From positions 1 through 27,364 of the IMG/VR virus record IMGVR_UViG_3300020205_002412: 27,364 bases of DNA. One strand, 5' to 3'. The stretch's first letter is position 1; every line of letters starts with the position of its first letter. Made by a program: the position numbers and the translations under genes. Under the pieces are notes generated by a model. That model did not search any database. It saw nothing but the letters and a program-made list of their open reading frames with translations, and was not told the DNA's origin. Shown here piece after piece: positions 16,101 to 24,995 of this stretch. Source of the DNA: a virus.

Positions 16101-18062
16101 TTTTGTTCCCGTGATCGATAGCAGTTGAAATGCATCAACATAACCATTGAAATATAGGGTGTCTGATGTGCTTCCGCGCCCATCACTCGTTAATGAAGAA
16201 CCCCATTGTCCTGTAAGAGTCAGACTTAGAGTTGCCTCTGTCTTGGTTTTGATAAACCCACCTACAAGTTTCATCGCATCTTCGTCATTTCCAGGCTCTT
16301 GTGTTGCATATGTAAAGATTTTTGTACCAGGAGTTGCATTGTTTACCGTAACGGAAAGAATGGCTTCGTTTGCTCCTCTAGCCGCAGTACCACTAAGCAC
16401 TTTTCCAGTACCATCAAATACAAACACATCTGCATTTGGTAGATCGACTGTGGTGTTGAATGGGAACTGTAGATTTGGATCATATGCGGTGATGTTATAT
16501 GTAAAGCCAGACGAAGATGCTATGCGAGTATCATACCCAACAATTGCGTAGTCGCCCGAAGCAAACGAGGTAACACCCGAACCCTCTGGAATTTGATAAA
16601 GCAACGAACTTTGAGATTCGTTTTCCAATCCCGCATTCCCCGTCATAACAAACATGTGTGCGGTCAAAGAACCGCCACCAAGGAAGATTCGAGTTGTATC
16701 TTCGAATGATGCTGTTCCTGACATGTTGATGTCATACAAAGACAGATTGTGAACTGGATTGGAATACGGCTCAATCCACCGCATTCTTGCTGTGCCAATT
16801 GTGTTTATTGCAGTTCCGCTCAAACCGCGAGATAAAGTAATTATCGGATGCTTTGTAATGTCTTCAATCGGGTTGAAAGATCCTGTAATGCCCGACAAAA
16901 CAACCTTTGTATAAGGGCCGATGGAGCGATTGAAGTCGCGGGTAACTGTGCGCTCATGGTTAGTCCCACGCGCACATGGAATGTTCAACTTGGTTTTTGA
17001 CTGAGTTTCAAACTCATATCCAAATACATATGCTTTTCCTTGGGAAAGTTCTGCCTTCAGAACTGTATTCCCACCGCTTGCTGTTGGGCCTTTCAGCGTC
17101 AACTCAAACGGGGTTACTGTATAGTTTCCCGATTCGTCATATGTTCGTCGCGCAAAAGTATCCTCAAGCATTGCATAGTCGGGATACTTCTCAACCTTAA
17201 CAATATCGCCGTCAACCACACGCATGAATTCAATAAATCCAACACGCGAGAAATTGTCAACGGAACTCATATCAGATGCCGTAAATCCATTCTGTGCTGC
17301 CGTGAGTTCGATGACAAAACGGTCTGATCCAGGTGCTGCATAGTTATAGAAACCAAAAGCAGGATCGTTAAGTGTTGTGTCATCTGTTGCGGTGACAAAA
17401 TACTTGGCTACCGAGAACCCAATCCGTGTTGTTGGGTTTGCATAGTCGCGGATTTGACTGCCCGCCGCACCCGTAAGCATGTATGCCCCGATTGATTGTG
17501 CATCGCTCAGTACAAAATAGCCTTCAACAAAACGAACACCCCTATCAACAGATGCAACCAATGCATCGCCCAAGTACGCAATAGATGGGCCTGTAATTGA
17601 AGCAGTAATTCCAACTCCGTTTGCGGCAGTAGCAGAAATAACATCGTTTGCTGCAAAGACTGAACCGCCCTCCATGTATTCGAAGAACAACACGCTTCTA
17701 TTGCTCTCAACAGAACTTCCCGAATAACCACCTTCAGCATGGACAACTCTTGCTTTGGCTTTTCCTGCTGTGCTGATTACGCTGCCGATAAAGTCTTCGG
17801 GGGATTCAAATCCGCCTAAAGCAACCTTCGCATATTTAACTCTGTTTTCGCTGATCTGCCCATCGAGTACAATACTGCCTTCTTCAAAAATGTGAGAGCC
17901 AATACGCTCAATCTGATTCTGAAGAAGGGTTTGGATTTGTGTGAGTTCCCTTGCCTGAACTCCATAACCAGGACGGAACATCAAACGAAGAAACTTCTTA
18001 TCCTCCGAGAAGTCATCGTAATAGGGGTCTACATTAAATAGGCTAGGGTCATATGACGGCAT
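13104..18062 (-). CDS. Giant DUF4815-type baseplate/tail structural protein
   Basis: A 1652-residue protein, the largest here. The N-terminus (YYDDFSEDKKFLRLMFRPGYGVQARELTQ, around residues 14-42; QNQIERIGSHIFEEGSIVL) is the hallmark of DUF4815, found in virion proteins of cyanophages and other aquatic myoviruses. A second recognisable region around residues 1065-1110 contains GLKPNTTFYVFCDDMNVTAYC, followed by a beta domain with FLVGRHNIRITD, and then a module with IPVTVQIRSTISGYPHP and HLLPGKEYAVCVSSN (about 1240-1320). The rest is Ser/Thr/Gly-rich beta structure. It occupies the place where T4 has gp9-gp10-gp11-gp12, so it may be the peripheral wedge or fiber-attachment protein. A GAGGTAA ribosome site precedes the ATG. 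No homology to T4 gp10 could be seen. Confidence 0.85.
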   Translation of the reverse strand: MPSYDPSLFNVDPYYDDFSEDKKFLRLMFRPGYGVQARELTQIQTLLQNQIERIGSHIFEEGSIVLDGQISENRVKYAKVALGGFESPEDFIGSVISTAGKAKARVVHAEGGYSGSSVESNRSVLFFEYMEGGSVFAANDVISATAANGVGITASITGPSIAYLGDALVASVDRGVRFVEGYFVLSDAQSIGAYMLTGAAGSQIRDYANPTTRIGFSVAKYFVTATDDTTLNDPAFGFYNYAAPGSDRFVIELTAAQNGFTASDMSSVDNFSRVGFIEFMRVVDGDIVKVEKYPDYAMLEDTFARRTYDESGNYTVTPFELTLKGPTASGGNTVLKAELSQGKAYVFGYEFETQSKTKLNIPCARGTNHERTVTRDFNRSIGPYTKVVLSGITGSFNPIEDITKHPIITLSRGLSGTAINTIGTARMRWIEPYSNPVHNLSLYDINMSGTASFEDTTRIFLGGGSLTAHMFVMTGNAGLENESQSSLLYQIPEGSGVTSFASGDYAIVGYDTRIASSSGFTYNITAYDPNLQFPFNTTVDLPNADVFVFDGTGKVLSGTAARGANEAILSVTVNNATPGTKIFTYATQEPGNDEDAMKLVGGFIKTKTEATLSLTLTGQWGSSLTSDGRGSTSDTLYFNGYVDAFQLLSITGTKGASSGISLNSHFTFDNGQRDSFYDWSRLTLASGVTGVTGPFYATFKRYVHSGIGAYTVASYPDYENIPTYTSKSTGTQYKLRDCIDFRPDRSLSGDTAVTPWIPTNSAANDNDFTYIHYLPRTDKIVLTRDRNFSVISGVPSLNADIPSDDPSAMSLYTVQVNPYTFNSNDASVRYVENKRYTMRDIGDLEKRIEAVEYYTTLSLLEQEAKAKSIRDENGDEMPKRGILVDQFKGHAVADNSDLMFAASVDYENNELRPSFSTRSYGLTFGSASNVTGNKTDGIYTLSYTQSPEISHLLASESIQINPFNVINYMGSLSINPASDTWYDNTKQPKIRVNVEGENDNWENSANYGFGTRFNDWESIWFGKENQNSKNNRPNLARNKILLAKAEGLSLNSISSSSAPESMKKIIVNKTVARDVLPVAREQDISLNAKGLKPNTTFYVFCDDMNVTAYCTGGSQISDERGEVATRFLFNYPNASTGVYEQNFLVGRHNIRITDVSNSDSVSSSTMSAETVYAVEGAYDSLSEDGILATRLPETRRKSVKSEKIVSNLSEILNSSGEIRGYAEPVSQTFYVDPVKYPQGIFLKSVDLYFNSKENLTSIPVTVQIRSTISGYPHPAKVLPFATSVKYSNEIAVSDIITAGNTGLTNFPFSSPVHLLPGKEYAVCVSSNSSNFSLFTGSIGSTIIRASEEDPKIGVIKQPLMRSLFKPQNSGKYLKNDNQTMVLRLNVCKFSNSGTLSLSNAAIASGTNSININEFRLNAVGFAPEKSSISYSGEIKTSSTTPYSELTENKNIIPANGYHQISSSLSQGGLIDVSVSMVASSDSYASPVFDIQKSSIVTVSNIINNQTITDRSSGSYNGELEPTNSGVGSGYRTAARYISKKVTLESGMEAENVTVSMSICNPKKGNVNASSVKVFVRPITVGETDYDNVNYVELTTTDTGVSSSDTDFREISFTNIGYTTLSKFKTFSIKVVMLGNDNGGAVPRIRNLRMIAT

Positions 18063-18073
18063 GTGTTACCTCA

Positions 18074-20425
18074 TCAAAAGTCGATGACAATTTTGATTTC
18101 TTCCTTTTGTTCAAAACCGCGCTGAATCGGCTTCATGTTCTGTATGTATAGTGTTTCTCCCGAACGATATTTTAGTTCGCCCGTGTGTATGATCTGCTGA
18201 ACAGATGCATTTGCTGTTATTGCTGAATCGACTGTGTATGGGGCTATCATTCCAACAAAGAATTTACCCTGAGTTCCTGTCACCCGAAGAACTCCAGTTG
18301 TTCCCGATCCACCCGCAGACCAATCCATGACATAACCATTAGCAGAACTAGTTGTTCCGTATGCAAAAGAAATATACGAATCCTCTCTAAAGGATTGGCT
18401 ATCAAATTCTGCATCACCATCGTATGTCATAATAAGAGATGTTGTTTGGTCGTATGCATTTACACCGTTGCGGATCAGACTATCAAGAGCAACAATTTGT
18501 CCACCCCCGCTCAATCCCTTCGCTTGGAAGTTTGAGTAAAACGGATCAACCTGTGTGATTCTTTCGCCCTGTTTGAAAGTTCCCTGTGGATTTTCCAAGT
18601 AGAGATATCCCGATTTGTTTGATCCAATTCGAGGCTCCCACGAATAAATTTCGCCAGATGCGCGAGAAGGCGGTACTGAAGTCTCATAGTCTCCAACACC
18701 AATAGCCACAAACCCCTCGGTAAAGTCAGTACCATTACCCAAGAATGCTGCGTCAGTTGGTGCCACAGTTAATTTCAGTAGACGGCGACTTTCTGTTCCT
18801 GCAATTGTTTTATCTTGAACTGTCATGATCTTTAAACCATTGACAGTACCACCATGCTCGAAGTTTCCGCTTCTAATATTTGTCAGCAAGAGTTCACTCG
18901 TTCCACTATGACCCGAGACACCCTCACGCCAAGAAACAACATTTCCATATGCCCCGCTGAAACCTGAGCCAGTTACTTGTTGTGCTGTTCCACCAACCGC
19001 AAAGGAACCCGAAAGACCACTTCCATAAAAATTCAACCTGACTTGCTTTTCAGCCAAATCGGGATTGAGAATGAGACCAAATTGGCGATATTCATTTTCC
19101 GTGCTTACCTTGCCATTCTCGCCCCTGAAGTACTCTTTGACGATCATGATAGACGATGCACCAAGTTCTTTGATAGGATTCGACCCATGACCATCTGGGG
19201 GCGACATAACAGGTTCTGCCAAGTCTTCGAGATATACCTTTTCTGTTGGAACATCCAAACCCCTAACGAATTCTAAAGATGCAAAGGTATAATCCTTACC
19301 ACCATCAACCAATTCGATTGAATCTATAAGACGAATATTCTCAAAGAACTCCGAGCAAGATGTTATCCCGTTGCTGACTAGTACATCGGAACCCGCAGTA
19401 ATTCCAAAGCGAATTGAAACTTCTGCGCTTGTTGCATATGGATTCGATGCATTGGTATTTGCACTACCATCGCCCAATACTTTAATATGTGGAACGATTG
19501 AGAATGTACTTGGGCTTGCACCACCCGATACACTTGCAGAAAATGGCGAGGAAACGGACACAAATGCGGAGTTTCCACCACCACTTGGAATAAAATCAGT
19601 AATGACTCTTCTCTGACCCAATCCCTGCCCACCATCGATAGACAGAACCATGTCGGTATAATAATCTGCTTGTAGGAACAGGTAAGGTGATGACAGAGTA
19701 ATTCCTGTAGCACCCAATCCAACATCAGCAACAACAGTATTGCTTGCTGAAGGAAATACACAGTTTGTCGATACAACAAATGGTTGAACATCGGTGTTCA
19801 TCTTAATAAATGCAATCTCCCCATCGACAGCATCTTCTTGCACACGCCATTGCAGGATACGCTCATCATTTGACTGCAAATATTCAACATATTCGATGGG
19901 CATGTATCCAATACTTTCGCCCTGTGTCTTTGTCAAGAACTTGCGCTTTGATTCCGAAATCTGATAGAGGAACTTCCATCTATATCCATCTGATAGTCGG
20001 CGGATTCGCGAGTCTGTGTGTGTTGGAGCAACCAACGAAGCCGATCTGCTTGCATTGTCAATGCACTTGTACACCCGCTCTTCGTCAACCAATGCGTAGA
20101 AAGGGGCAGGATCAAAGTCATCAAACAAATCAATATTGTCGCGGTATGCCGTGTATACAACACCAGGTGTCCAGTCATATCTACGAACTACCAATGAGAC
20201 ATCAGATCTATCGATTCTCTTATGTGCAAAGAGTGATCTCCAAAAATCTGTATCGTCACGAACACTATCGATACTTCTTGGTGGCTCCTCGTCGTTAGTC
20301 CACGAGACTACCTTCCCAATTGAAAGGAATAGATTGTTATCATCAACATCCCCGTAGATGTCGAGGAGTGACTTAGCGGCAATCCGCTTGTGGTTTTGAC
20401 GAAATGGGTCGCAGGATCCAGGCAT
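18074..20425 (-). CDS. 8: Baseplate wedge protein (gp8-like), enlarged
   Basis: A 783-residue protein whose two ends match T4 gp8 (334 residues). N-terminal half: NLFLSIGKVVSWTNDEEPP near residue 31, the VVRRYDW segment (about 80-86) and YKCIDNASRSAS, DGYRWKFLYQI (about 146-156), parallel to T4 gp8 blocks. The C-terminus (GETLYIQNMKPIQRGFEQKEEI) parallels the T4 gp8 ending (GEMIYMENRPPI). Between them (about 210-690) is a Gly/Ser-rich beta region absent from T4. gp8 dimers bind gp7 and gp10 in the wedge. No Shine-Dalgarno is visible; the ATG is ten bases after the gp7 stop, so coupling to gp7 is possible. A CTAAATA overlaps that stop. Confidence 0.87.
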   Translation of the reverse strand: MPGSCDPFRQNHKRIAAKSLLDIYGDVDDNNLFLSIGKVVSWTNDEEPPRSIDSVRDDTDFWRSLFAHKRIDRSDVSLVVRRYDWTPGVVYTAYRDNIDLFDDFDPAPFYALVDEERVYKCIDNASRSASLVAPTHTDSRIRRLSDGYRWKFLYQISESKRKFLTKTQGESIGYMPIEYVEYLQSNDERILQWRVQEDAVDGEIAFIKMNTDVQPFVVSTNCVFPSASNTVVADVGLGATGITLSSPYLFLQADYYTDMVLSIDGGQGLGQRRVITDFIPSGGGNSAFVSVSSPFSASVSGGASPSTFSIVPHIKVLGDGSANTNASNPYATSAEVSIRFGITAGSDVLVSNGITSCSEFFENIRLIDSIELVDGGKDYTFASLEFVRGLDVPTEKVYLEDLAEPVMSPPDGHGSNPIKELGASSIMIVKEYFRGENGKVSTENEYRQFGLILNPDLAEKQVRLNFYGSGLSGSFAVGGTAQQVTGSGFSGAYGNVVSWREGVSGHSGTSELLLTNIRSGNFEHGGTVNGLKIMTVQDKTIAGTESRRLLKLTVAPTDAAFLGNGTDFTEGFVAIGVGDYETSVPPSRASGEIYSWEPRIGSNKSGYLYLENPQGTFKQGERITQVDPFYSNFQAKGLSGGGQIVALDSLIRNGVNAYDQTTSLIMTYDGDAEFDSQSFREDSYISFAYGTTSSANGYVMDWSAGGSGTTGVLRVTGTQGKFFVGMIAPYTVDSAITANASVQQIIHTGELKYRSGETLYIQNMKPIQRGFEQKEEIKIVIDF

Positions 20426-20432
20426 TGCTTTG

Positions 20433-20439
20433 TATTTAG
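20433..20439 (-). promoter_or_regulatory. CTAAATA motif overlapping the gp7 stop
   Basis: The motif includes the gp7 stop codon and ends only seven bases before the gp8 ATG. That leaves no room for a start site plus ribosome site, so promoter function is doubtful. Recorded because the same TAAATAC-then-AATG arrangement recurs before the 113-residue gene. Confidence 0.2.
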
Positions 20440-22673
20440 AGCAGTTCTTCTGTGGTACTCACAGTTAATATGGATGGTGGGATAAACTCGTAGGCAAACA
20501 GTTGAATCTTACGACTGCCAGGAATCAGTTTCCCACTCTCGTCCAATATATCAAACTTGAGTGTCTGCCTTCCGTCACGCATTGCCTTAAGGCTAAATCT
20601 GCGAGTATTTGGGTTCAAAGTTGCCCGCAGTTTATTGTTCAAATATACCTTGATTTCCTTAGCCTTATAATAGGAAAGATTTTCTTCGTTGTTGATGGTA
20701 AATTGAACCGTAAGAGTCTTGAAGAAATTGAAATCGGCTGGATTTGTCCCGACAGGAACAGTAGGATTGTTTGCAATAATTCCCTCTGCGGGGGTAGAAA
20801 CGGAGATTGTTGGAACCAAAACATCTACAAAAGACTCATTGCGACAATCAAATTCCTGTCCCTGTGGCATATTGAAAAATGCCCTAGCCGTGATTTTTCT
20901 AAACTCGCTGTTTTCATCGTATTCTAAAAGAGCGTATTTGAAGTCATATGGCTCAGTATAAAATAGTCCATTTGGGCAGGGCGAGATTGTTCCTGCACAT
21001 GGATTATCCCCATCGGGCGGTGTTGCCGTAATGTTCAATGGGTCAATTGTATTTCGTAAAGATTCTTCCCACTCATTAATAGCGGTCGCCCCACGCTCCT
21101 CCCGCCGATATGACCATTCCTGCCACCCACTATTTGTTGTAATAAAGTCTTCAATTTGAGTGTTCCAAATTTTTGCAATATGGTATCCCCTCTCGACCAT
21201 CTTGTTGGGGTGTTTATACACAATCCAAAATGGATCAGCATTTGGAAAGCCTGTCTCATACAAAATACCACTACTAGCACCAGTTGCTGCAATAAAACTC
21301 AGATCATTGGTAATCGGATTTCCGCGTATAGTAATCCCATTTCCAATACCCCGAATATATTTGTCATGAACTTCGGGTGAGTATCCCGCCGCTGTCATCC
21401 CACCGCCCGTGATGCCCGTCATAAACCACAAAGAAAGATCATCAAATGTTTGGAAGGTATACGGCACATAATGCCCAATGATAGGAACATGGAAGGACAT
21501 GAGAGCAGATGCATTCTGCAAATCTGCCTCGGCACATCGTTTTATCAAGACCGAGCCAAACATCGCTGTCCCAACGGGGTGTACCAACCTACGAATGACC
21601 TCGCGGTACTTGTCAATCACCACTTCTGTCTTAAGTACATACGACCAATTCTGATAGAAATGATTGTCTTGTAAGACTTTATTTGTGCTTAATCGACCAT
21701 CGTTATTTGCGTAGTATCCCGCAGATTGACACAAGCCACCCACGGTTACGGTTCCGCTGAAACCCGATCCTCTCGCTGTATCGATTACAATCGATGGTGC
21801 TACCTGATAGTTAAGACCAAAATCATCAATGTTGATCTTTCGTATCGATCCCGCCCCATCTACCTCAACTACAGTACCTGTTGCTTGTTGTCCGCTATCT
21901 CCTGCAACTGCTACAAAGCGAACGCGGTCACCAATTTCATAATCTGCACCTCCGCTATTGATCGCAAGTGAAGACACAACGCTGTATACCTTGACTTCGT
22001 GGAATGGGTCTGAACCATCAACAAAATCAACTCCCAAGTTTCCTGCTGCAAAAGTGCCGTTTCTTCCCGAAATCAATAGTTCTGCAACGGGGAAATTGTC
22101 AATTTGATAGACATTTACCTCAACAACACGCGCAGTAGCAGAAATGCTTCCCGATGCATTTTGTTGAGTTATGTTGTTTCCCGCAGCACGATATATTTGA
22201 TCGCCTAGAGCATTCGAAATACGAAGGTAGTTGTTTTGTGTCCACCTTCCTGATGACAGTTGAAGTATGTCCTTCTTTGGATAATAGAACTCGACTGCCG
22301 TGTCGTATAGAATTCTAAAAAGGAATTCATATGACTTCTCTGTTCCCTTTGCTGCATAGAACTGCTTAATGTTCTTGACGAGTCTTTTTGGATCTACTGG
22401 CTCGTTTGTTGTTTTGTTTATAGCAAGACTCTCAGGAAAATTCAAGAGATATTGACTCCTGAAATCATCAACAAACTGATCTAAAGTTGTGTCGATGTCG
22501 GGAATGTCATGCATCTCCATGGGTGAAAGAATTTTTCCCGAATTGCGGCGAAGACCAAGCCACTCATAGTATGCAGATAAAAATGAAACAAGGGTTGGAT
22601 GATCGACCCGAACAAACTCAGGGAGTCTGTCGGATACTAGGTTTGCGAGATTGCGATCATCATCGATGCTCAT
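20436..22673 (-). CDS. 7: Baseplate wedge protein (gp7-like)
   Basis: A 745-residue protein. Residues about 100-125 (KQFYAAKGTEKSYEFLFRILY) closely parallel the T4 gp7 segment with FYSTKGIEASYKFLFKVLY, and the later IRRLVHPVGTAMFGSVLIK resembles T4 gp7 IRFVHPVGFGF. Both lie in the C-terminal part of T4 gp7 (1032 residues), so this protein keeps the core that runs along the wedge and lacks the T4 N-terminal half. It instead has a C-terminal extension ending in an Ig-like beta domain (about 630-740). It follows gp6 with a short gap and precedes gp8, as in T4. gp7 organises the wedge heterotrimer with gp6. The assignment to gp7 is by local motif match and order. Confidence 0.82.
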   Translation of the reverse strand: MSIDDDRNLANLVSDRLPEFVRVDHPTLVSFLSAYYEWLGLRRNSGKILSPMEMHDIPDIDTTLDQFVDDFRSQYLLNFPESLAINKTTNEPVDPKRLVKNIKQFYAAKGTEKSYEFLFRILYDTAVEFYYPKKDILQLSSGRWTQNNYLRISNALGDQIYRAAGNNITQQNASGSISATARVVEVNVYQIDNFPVAELLISGRNGTFAAGNLGVDFVDGSDPFHEVKVYSVVSSLAINSGGADYEIGDRVRFVAVAGDSGQQATGTVVEVDGAGSIRKINIDDFGLNYQVAPSIVIDTARGSGFSGTVTVGGLCQSAGYYANNDGRLSTNKVLQDNHFYQNWSYVLKTEVVIDKYREVIRRLVHPVGTAMFGSVLIKRCAEADLQNASALMSFHVPIIGHYVPYTFQTFDDLSLWFMTGITGGGMTAAGYSPEVHDKYIRGIGNGITIRGNPITNDLSFIAATGASSGILYETGFPNADPFWIVYKHPNKMVERGYHIAKIWNTQIEDFITTNSGWQEWSYRREERGATAINEWEESLRNTIDPLNITATPPDGDNPCAGTISPCPNGLFYTEPYDFKYALLEYDENSEFRKITARAFFNMPQGQEFDCRNESFVDVLVPTISVSTPAEGIIANNPTVPVGTNPADFNFFKTLTVQFTINNEENLSYYKAKEIKVYLNNKLRATLNPNTRRFSLKAMRDGRQTLKFDILDESGKLIPGSRKIQLFAYEFIPPSILTVSTTEELL

Positions 22674-22679
22674 GTGTTC

Positions 22680-24605
22680 TTACCGTGTAAACGCGGAATC
22701 GCTTGCATTTCTATCTATTATCGTCTTCTCGGGTACACCCGTGACCGAGATGCCCAAGTCATCTATTACAATGATTTGATTCCTTCTGGCAAAGATGTCT
22801 GTTTTCTCGGGAATTGCCGTAATTTTCAAAGTTGTCTGACCGTCATCCAAGTATTCGGGTATGAAATTTCGAAGAGAGATCAGTCCAGTTGCATAATCAA
22901 TACTTCCCGTGTTTTTGGCGATGATGACTTTAGACGATGCAACTTGCTTATAGATGCGAAGGTTTCCATAACCATCATCATCCAAGTAGCAATCGACTAT
23001 TGGTTTTGGCAAAGCAGATGAAGTTGAATCGCGATATCCAAACATCGTACTTGAAATAATACTTGTATATCCTGAAATTGGATGTAGCAGAGGATTATCA
23101 AATCTGATTGTATATGGTGCAGCGCGACCTAAATTTGGCTCAAACTGTTTTGACAATGTAACTATTGTAGAGTTTGAGTTGATTGCAGGAGCGGCACCGT
23201 CGATGATCGATGAAAACTTTGATAGTCTAAAGTTGCGCTGAAACAATCCCAAGTAATTGGAATTAAATGCCTTAATCAATGAAGCAACTCTAGTTTCAAC
23301 CCCTGACTTGTTGAGAGTCGTTTTTGATTCATCGTAATAAACAGTCACACTAGGATTTATGAAGATGATGTCGGGATCTACAACTTCGGGAGTAATCGTC
23401 ACTAGATTTCTCTGTCCCAAGATTGTTCTTTCTATTGCTTGCTTTTCTGCATTTGAAAGACGAATTCCTACTTTTGGCTTAATACTGATGAACACCTTTC
23501 CATATTGTGGTGGGTCGTTTTCTTCGCCACCCCAAATGAAGAAGGAGTCAGCACGGCTTGCATACTCGCGTCCCAATAGTGCCTTGTAGTCATCTGATGT
23601 GACTGCACGATCCTGTGCTTGGTAGTTTCGAGGCGCATAGTATCGAATTGACTCAATGTCTTCGCTGTCTTCTCCACCGAATGAAACCTGCACCCTTCCT
23701 GTAGCATCTGTTTCAATTCGGACTACAGATACTCGGCTGTCGTTGGATGTAATCGCTCTACTTACACCGCTTTCATCATATCCAATTCCATTTCCAGCGG
23801 ATCCATTCGTTACGAGATATCGTAGCGTCACCACATTTCCATTCTCTATTGCTTTACCAACAATACCATCTCCGAAATAGATTTCCCACAACCCATCTCT
23901 GCCCTCTTGAACAAAGAATACGGATGATGTCGAATCGAGTTTATTGATGTCTGTGGCTTTCTTCCACAGTTGTGAAGATCCCGTTGTATCACTCTGAGAT
24001 CGCTGTACAATCACCGTCAGAGTATCAATGTCGATGTTTAGATCGGGAATGGTGAACTTTGCTTCAGTACCGCCCTGTGTGTTAGCAATATACGAAACTT
24101 GTTTGAGAAATCCCTGGGAGAGAATAACACCCTGAACGATGTTTTCTCCGTTTCTTCTGACTGCTTTATATGTTTCCAAGTTGACAAAGTTAACTGCTTT
24201 GCCATCCACATCTTTGCCACGAAAAACCGTTCCCTGCTCAAGAAACTCGCGTCCTTGAATCACTCTTTGTGTAAATGGATCATTTGATGCAGCGGTTCCC
24301 ATTAAAACATCAACAACCAACTGAGCAGCCTTCTTTGAACGGGGCGTATAGTTCAGGTGTTTTGCCAATGAAACGACAGATGGTCGCATGACCGCCGAAT
24401 CGATGAACGACTCATTTGCTGCCATATTTGCATAAAACGCCTGATAATGCGTGTTGTATGCAAGAAGATCTAGGACGATTGACAGCGAGGAACCCTCAAA
24501 GTTATAGTCTTTGAACTGCTCCTGTCCCTGAAGATATGCCTTCAGGTTGTTCTTGATTTCATCAAATTCAAGGGATTGGATTGGTATATTTGAACTATTG
24601 CTCAT
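22680..24605 (-). CDS. 6: Baseplate wedge protein (gp6-like, baseplate J-like)
   Basis: A 641-residue protein, near T4 gp6 (660). The N-terminus (IPIQSLEFDEIKNNLKAYLQ at 8-27; LDLLAYNTHYQAFYANMAANESFI, split around 47-70) and the following LAKHLNYTPRSKKAA are diagnostic of gp6. The baseplate-J-type core follows (QRSQSDTTGSSQLW and the EIYFGDGIVGKA block near residue 242-253). gp6 forms the inner ring of the baseplate with gp7 and gp25 and drives the switch to the star form on infection. Its ATG overlaps the gp25 stop by four bases (ATGA), indicating coupled translation. Confidence 0.95.
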   Translation of the reverse strand: MSNSSNIPIQSLEFDEIKNNLKAYLQGQEQFKDYNFEGSSLSIVLDLLAYNTHYQAFYANMAANESFIDSAVMRPSVVSLAKHLNYTPRSKKAAQLVVDVLMGTAASNDPFTQRVIQGREFLEQGTVFRGKDVDGKAVNFVNLETYKAVRRNGENIVQGVILSQGFLKQVSYIANTQGGTEAKFTIPDLNIDIDTLTVIVQRSQSDTTGSSQLWKKATDINKLDSTSSVFFVQEGRDGLWEIYFGDGIVGKAIENGNVVTLRYLVTNGSAGNGIGYDESGVSRAITSNDSRVSVVRIETDATGRVQVSFGGEDSEDIESIRYYAPRNYQAQDRAVTSDDYKALLGREYASRADSFFIWGGEENDPPQYGKVFISIKPKVGIRLSNAEKQAIERTILGQRNLVTITPEVVDPDIIFINPSVTVYYDESKTTLNKSGVETRVASLIKAFNSNYLGLFQRNFRLSKFSSIIDGAAPAINSNSTIVTLSKQFEPNLGRAAPYTIRFDNPLLHPISGYTSIISSTMFGYRDSTSSALPKPIVDCYLDDDGYGNLRIYKQVASSKVIIAKNTGSIDYATGLISLRNFIPEYLDDGQTTLKITAIPEKTDIFARRNQIIVIDDLGISVTGVPEKTIIDRNASDSAFTR

Positions 24606-24994
24606 CTTAGCCTCTGTAGGGCGACTGTTGTAGAGAAGACCCTTTGTACATTCCTGATTGTGAAATGGATTGTGATGCGAATCTCATTCTTATCTATCAC
24701 ATCTACCACATCGACAATTGCATTACTGACTCTTGGTTCATATCTTTGAATTGTGTGACCAATTCTACTTTTCAGTTCAATTAGCATAACAGGATTGACC
24801 AACTCAAACAGTAGATCCTGAATCCCCGAACTTATCTCGGGGTGAAATGGCTTCTCCCCACGACGATATAGAAGCAGATTCCGCAAAGACCTCTTGATCG
24901 CTTCCTCGTCTTTTCGGACAGCAACATCCCCCGACAGCGGATTGCGGTCGAAGTTGATGTCTAGGTCGATAGAAGTGTTTTCAATTTTTGCCAT
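24602..24994 (-). CDS. 25: Baseplate wedge protein (gp25-like)
   Basis: A 130-residue protein, almost the length of T4 gp25 (132). GPW/gp25 family features are DLDINFDRNPLSGDVAVRKD (10-29), IKRSLRNLLLYRRGEKPFHP (33-52, with the EKPF motif that precedes the conserved loop), then SGIQDLLFE and RIGHTIQRYEPRV. gp25 is the wedge component that initiates sheath polymerisation, binding gp6 and gp53. It starts one base after the upstream stop and overlaps gp6 by four bases. In T4, gene 25 lies elsewhere in the genome; placing it directly before gp6 is typical of cyanophage-type relatives. Confidence 0.95.
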   Translation of the reverse strand: MAKIENTSIDLDINFDRNPLSGDVAVRKDEEAIKRSLRNLLLYRRGEKPFHPEISSGIQDLLFELVNPVMLIELKSRIGHTIQRYEPRVSNAIVDVVDVIDKNEIRITIHFTIRNVQRVFSTTVALQRLR

Positions 24995-24995
24995 A

